A stretch of 64,000 nt of DNA, from assembly GCF_002395745.1 (NCBI RefSeq), contig NZ_DGUN01000049.1, positions 138,947-202,946 of the forward strand, written 5' to 3'. This stretch comes from Fibrobacter sp. UBA4309 (GTDB lineage: Bacteria; Fibrobacterota; Fibrobacteria; Fibrobacterales; Fibrobacteraceae). The notes beneath the pieces are model-generated. The model was not told the origin of the DNA and searched no databases. It saw only the letters and a list, made by a program, of their open reading frames with translations. Positions 60,788 to 64,000 of this stretch are shown piece after piece; the stretch's first letter is position 1, and each line of letters opens with the position of its first letter. Position numbers and translations under genes: made by a program.

Positions 60788-61894
60788 ATGCGTTTCTATG
60801 TGCCCACGGACATCTACGTTGAAAAGGACTGCGTGAAGAACCACGCGAAAAACTTGCTTGCGATGGGGAAGCGCGCATTCATCATGACGGGCAAAACTTC
60901 CGCCAAGAAGAACGGTTCCTTGAACGATGTCACCGCCGTTCTGGATGCAGGCCACGTGCCGTACCAAGTTTTTGACCAGGTCGAAGAAAATCCGTCAACA
61001 GATACCGTGGGGAACGCCGCACAGCAGGCCCGCGAATTCGGCGCCGATTACATCATCGGCATCGGGGGCGGTTCCGCCATCGACGCAGCAAAAGCAGTTG
61101 CATTGCTCCTTGCAAACCCGAGTGTTGACGCAGACAACTTGCACAAGGCTCCCGAAAAACCGCTAGGCCACATGCCCGTCGTCGCCGTTCCGACTACCTG
61201 CGGAACAGGTTCCGAAGCAACACCGGTCGCCATCATCACGAACCACAAGATTCACCTGAGGAAGAGCATCCCGCACAAGATTTTCCCGGCACTCGCGCTT
61301 GTCGACGGCAAGTACCTCGCCTCGGCCAAGAAAACGCTAATCGTGAACACCGCGGTCGATGCGCTCGCCCACATGGTCGAAAGCATCCTGAACGTCTATT
61401 CCAATGCATTCAACCGCATGTGTCCCGAATACGGCCTCAAACTCTGGGGCGAATTCAAGGACGCGCTTCTTTCCGACGCTCCCGTAAGCGAAAGTCTTTA
61501 CGAAAAGCTCATGCTCACCTCGACTATCGCGGGCATGTCCATCGCGCACACGAGTACCGCCGTACCGCACGGCATGAGCTACGACCTCACGCTGCATCAG
61601 GGCGTGCCGCACGGCCCAGCCGTCGGTTACTTTCTCGCTGCCTACGTGGAAGTCTGCGAAAAGAAAGTTCCCGAAGATGTCAGGTGCATCTTGGAACTCC
61701 TAGGCCTCAAAAGCACTGCCGATTTCGCCGCGATGCTCGACAAGCTCATCGGCAAATGCAAGGTTTCTCGCGAAATACGCGGCCAGTTCGCCGCCGCCAT
61801 GAAGGTGAACCGCTCCAAGCTCGACCTCGTCCCGGGCGGAATCACGCCCGAAGAAGTCGACTTTATTTACGACAAGTCCCTGATTACGGATTAG
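60788..61894 (+). CDS. Iron-containing alcohol dehydrogenase
   Basis: 368 residues of the group III alcohol dehydrogenase family. NAD site GIGGGSAIDAAKAVA, PTTCGTGSEATP, and metal ligands in VDALAHMVES (Asp, His) and HGMSYDLTLHQGVPHG (two His). Substrate likely a short-chain alcohol or aldehyde; class-level only. Upstream AGGA is weak. Confidence 0.9.
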   Translation: MRFYVPTDIYVEKDCVKNHAKNLLAMGKRAFIMTGKTSAKKNGSLNDVTAVLDAGHVPYQVFDQVEENPSTDTVGNAAQQAREFGADYIIGIGGGSAIDAAKAVALLLANPSVDADNLHKAPEKPLGHMPVVAVPTTCGTGSEATPVAIITNHKIHLRKSIPHKIFPALALVDGKYLASAKKTLIVNTAVDALAHMVESILNVYSNAFNRMCPEYGLKLWGEFKDALLSDAPVSESLYEKLMLTSTIAGMSIAHTSTAVPHGMSYDLTLHQGVPHGPAVGYFLAAYVEVCEKKVPEDVRCILELLGLKSTADFAAMLDKLIGKCKVSREIRGQFAAAMKVNRSKLDLVPGGITPEEVDFIYDKSLITD

Positions 61895-61981
61895 CGCTCG
61901 ACACTTTGCAGTTCAAGGCCGTTCCTGTTTCCGGCGTGATGGTGTTGTCCGGCAGACATAGCCATTTTTACAGTTTATCTT

Positions 61982-62587
61982 TTATTCTAAGTTTACCTGG
62001 TAACCGTCCCTGGCGACCGCAGCCAAGGCGAGCCGGATTATTTTCTTGGCATGTTCACGCGCACGGGACTTCAATTCTTCGTTATTTTCTTCTTCGTACT
62101 TTTTCTGTTCGGCGACAAAGAACTGCTTGAAGTCCTCGAACTTGATGTCGTTGAACCAGCCCTGTTTTTCCCATAGGACCTGGATACTCTCGAAATCGAT
62201 ACTGTGGCTCAGGATCTTCGGTTCGGGCAGCGAAACGGAAATCGTCTTCGTGACGGGTTCGACAAGGACCTTGACTTCCTTCAGGTCGTAGCCCAGCTTG
62301 ACATCGCCCTGATATATCAGCATGAATTCCTTGATAGACTTGTTGATGCGCCAATCGGGCATGTATTCCAGGAGTTTCTTGGCATCCTGGTAATTCGCAT
62401 TCTTGCGGTAGTGGTGATGGAGTGTCGCCAGTTCGGAAATTTCCCTAATCTGGTTTTCTACAAACGCGCTCGTAATTTGCGGCCCATCGGGTTCGGCAGG
62501 TTCCAGCTTTTTCATGACATAGACGGTCATAGCCACCGTCACACACAGGAGAACGACGAGAGCCGCGATTCTCAATGTCCATTTCAT
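61982..62587 (-). CDS. DUF4230 membrane-anchored protein
   Basis: 201 residues from ATG 62587, 6 nt after AGGAGG; nine earlier codons are ignored. One N-terminal membrane helix (LRIAALVVLLCVTVAMTVYV), then a DUF4230-type domain (QIREISELATLHHHYRK, VKLGYDLKEVKV, VSLPEPKILSHSID). The C-terminus is a charged helix. Function unknown. Confidence 0.75.
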   Translation of the reverse strand: MKWTLRIAALVVLLCVTVAMTVYVMKKLEPAEPDGPQITSAFVENQIREISELATLHHHYRKNANYQDAKKLLEYMPDWRINKSIKEFMLIYQGDVKLGYDLKEVKVLVEPVTKTISVSLPEPKILSHSIDFESIQVLWEKQGWFNDIKFEDFKQFFVAEQKKYEEENNEELKSRAREHAKKIIRLALAAVARDGYQVNLE

Positions 62588-62677
62588 TGCCAACCTCCTT
62601 TGGGTTTCCGCCACCTTGATAGTACAACCTCATAAAATAAAGTATATTATTTCATACACTTTGTACAGAGGTTTTTT

Positions 62678-63337
62678 ATGAGCGAAAGCAACGTAAACGA
62701 TGTCGAAAAGACCTGGCTGAAAAGAATTCGCGCCTTTATCGGAATCCTAGGAATGATTCTCCCCTGGCTATCCCTACTCGGAGCCGCTCTCGTAGCCAAA
62801 ACGAGCAGTTTTCCGGACGAATTCTGGCAGAACCTGTCCATCTCGGCGACCTACTACATAACGCCACCGCTGGTCGGCGTCCTCACGACAGCAGCTATTA
62901 TTCTGATGTGCTACAAGGGTTACGACTGGCGCGACAACCTCGTCACGACCCTTTCCGGCATATTCGGGGCAATGATCGTCCTTTTCCCGTGCAAATGCGC
63001 CATATCGGGAGACCTAGTCGGTTTTTTCCAACTACCCGTAAACGTTTCGCATATAATCCATTGCGTCTCCGCGGTGATGTTCTTTGTCCTCCTATCGGTC
63101 AACAGCATGTTCCTGTTCACGCTCGGCAAGAGCGACACCAAGAACAAGAAGATCAAGAACATTATTTTTAGGGTTTGTGCGGTAGGTATGCTTTGCGCAC
63201 TGATTCTAGTCCTTCCGTGTTTTGAACGCATCTCCGCACACACCTTTATTGGCGAAGCTGTCGCACTCACGTTCTTTGCCGTGAGCTGGCTTGTTAAAAG
63301 TGAAATATTCGGATTCCTGTCCGATGACGGCAAATAA
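62678..63337 (+). CDS. Six-helix membrane protein of unknown family
   Basis: 219 residues with about six membrane helices (first at FIGILGMILPWLSLLGAALV, last at FIGEAVALTFFAVSWLV). The conserved-looking features are PFCKC-like FPCKCAISG in a loop and HCVSAVMFF. I do not recognise the family; its layout recalls DUF998/Frag1-type proteins only loosely. It diverges from the DUF4230 gene with 90 bp between and precedes a glycosyltransferase by 17 bp. Confidence 0.6.
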   Translation: MSESNVNDVEKTWLKRIRAFIGILGMILPWLSLLGAALVAKTSSFPDEFWQNLSISATYYITPPLVGVLTTAAIILMCYKGYDWRDNLVTTLSGIFGAMIVLFPCKCAISGDLVGFFQLPVNVSHIIHCVSAVMFFVLLSVNSMFLFTLGKSDTKNKKIKNIIFRVCAVGMLCALILVLPCFERISAHTFIGEAVALTFFAVSWLVKSEIFGFLSDDGK

Positions 63338-63354
63338 ATTTTAAATTTCGTTAC

Positions 63355-64000
63355 ATGACCAAACCACACGTCATCTATCACCCCTACGACATGGCGCAAT
63401 CCGACTGGGTCCGGTGCATATTGCCCCTGATGCAGTTCATGTGCCCGAACGCATTCCAGGTATCGCCCTCTATCACGCGCATGCCCTGCACAAGCAAGGA
63501 CGCACTCAAAAAGACGCGTTCCGTCATCATGCAGAAACCAAACGCTCCCGGCAGGGCTGAACTGGCCGTGATGTATTCCAAGATCAAGAAGGAATGCGGA
63601 TTCAAGCTGGTAACCGACATCGACGACCTGATGTGGGATCTCTCGCCTATCATCGCGAGCTACGCAAAGAACATTCCGAACCACGACCAGATGATGCTCA
63701 ACAGCCTCAAGCAGATGCTCCCGCTTTTCGATACCGTCGTGTGTTCCACTAGGTACCTGGCCAGCAGAATCAAGTCGGATATCGGCATAAACGCCGTCGT
63801 GATGCCGAACGGGGTTTCCAAGTCCCTGTTCGGACCTCACCGGACAAACGTCCCGTTCAGCGGCAAGCCGAAAGTCATGTATGCAGGAAATCTCGGCCAC
63901 TTCGTCGACGGAAACCTGGGCGACCTGGAAGGTCCCTGGGCCAAGTGGATCCGTAGACATGTCGAAGACGGCAGCATCGAATTTTCCATGTTCGGACAGC
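63355..64000 (+). CDS. Glycosyltransferase (3' partial)
   Basis: An open frame from ATG 63355 runs off the window: 215 codons. Visible are a donor-side start MTKPHVIYHPYD, LVTDIDDLMWDL (the DIDD segment typical of GT4-like enzymes), VVCSTRYLASRI, VVMPNGVSKSLFGP (the PNGV turn) and VMYAGNLGHF at the start of the second Rossmann domain. Substrate unknown. Confidence 0.75.
   Translation, partial: MTKPHVIYHPYDMAQSDWVRCILPLMQFMCPNAFQVSPSITRMPCTSKDALKKTRSVIMQKPNAPGRAELAVMYSKIKKECGFKLVTDIDDLMWDLSPIIASYAKNIPNHDQMMLNSLKQMLPLFDTVVCSTRYLASRIKSDIGINAVVMPNGVSKSLFGPHRTNVPFSGKPKVMYAGNLGHFVDGNLGDLEGPWAKWIRRHVEDGSIEFSMFGQ

Overview
The window is a 64 kb chromosomal segment of a Gram-negative bacterium that is very probably a Fibrobacter (phylum Fibrobacterota). 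The grounds are two lipoproteins ending in the Fibrobacter succinogenes major paralogous (FISUMP) domain, Ser-rich linkers in secreted proteins, C-terminal sorting-like beta domains, a CotH-type secreted protein, an intracellular GH8 oligoxylanase and a full type IV pilus inner-membrane/secretin operon. This is inference from protein content; no rRNA gene is present.

Layout. 0-6 kb: the end of a secreted CotH-kinase protein facing a two-gene operon for a Ser-rich exported protein and a 1141-residue protein whose N-terminal half looks like the pore-forming region of anthrax protective antigen. 6-8.6 kb: glnS and an FKBP-N-like lipoprotein. 8.7-15.6 kb: aroE, a fused aroK-aroB, a sugar-nucleotide epimerase, then an Svf1/CrtC-like lipocalin, a eukaryotic-type HisA and a GT4 glycosyltransferase, nearly all overlapping or touching. 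15.7-18.8 kb: a Pro/Ala-rich envelope protein, a duplicated-domain lipoprotein and mutY. 18.8-25 kb (minus strand): a thioredoxin-reductase-like flavoprotein, a radical SAM protein, fmt, rsmB and two predicted outer-membrane barrels, several with overlapping ends. 25-30 kb: GH8 exo-oligoxylanase, MORN/FISUMP lipoprotein, argJ, greA, holA. 30-36 kb (minus): pilM-N-O-(AMIN/PilP fusion)-pilQ behind a good promoter. 36-39.8 kb (minus): pyrR-pyrB-pyrC' (a dihydroorotase lacking its metal ligands) and a PilZ protein. 39.9-46.5 kb: cyclophilin, tRNA-Ala(GGC), M23 peptidase, DUF2334 deacetylase-like protein, uppP and htpG behind a textbook sigma-54 promoter. 46.5-49.9 kb: Fur/Zur-family regulator and znuA-C-B behind a promoter overlapped by a 25-bp palindrome, then a small frameshifted gene. 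50-53 kb: a DUF1846 protein and ilvC.

53-60.7 kb is accessory in character: a 439-bp mosaic of dispersed repeats, a FISUMP lipoprotein, a DUF2442/HTH protein, a HigBA-like and a YefM/RelE-like toxin-antitoxin pair, a class II Fic protein behind a perfect 32-bp palindrome, a small hydrolase, an SDR and a GNAT enzyme. The last 3 kb hold an iron-type alcohol dehydrogenase, a DUF4230 protein, a six-helix membrane protein and the start of a glycosyltransferase.

The main points for follow-up are the protective-antigen-like protein at 1.6-5.0 kb; a modular repeat family built on the heptamer GACGAAA, found between genes and inside rsmB and znuA (where copy-number change would shift frame); the autoregulatory-looking palindromes at fic and the toxin-antitoxin promoters; and the eukaryote-type HisA cluster. 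No IS element, prophage, CRISPR array or rRNA operon was seen.
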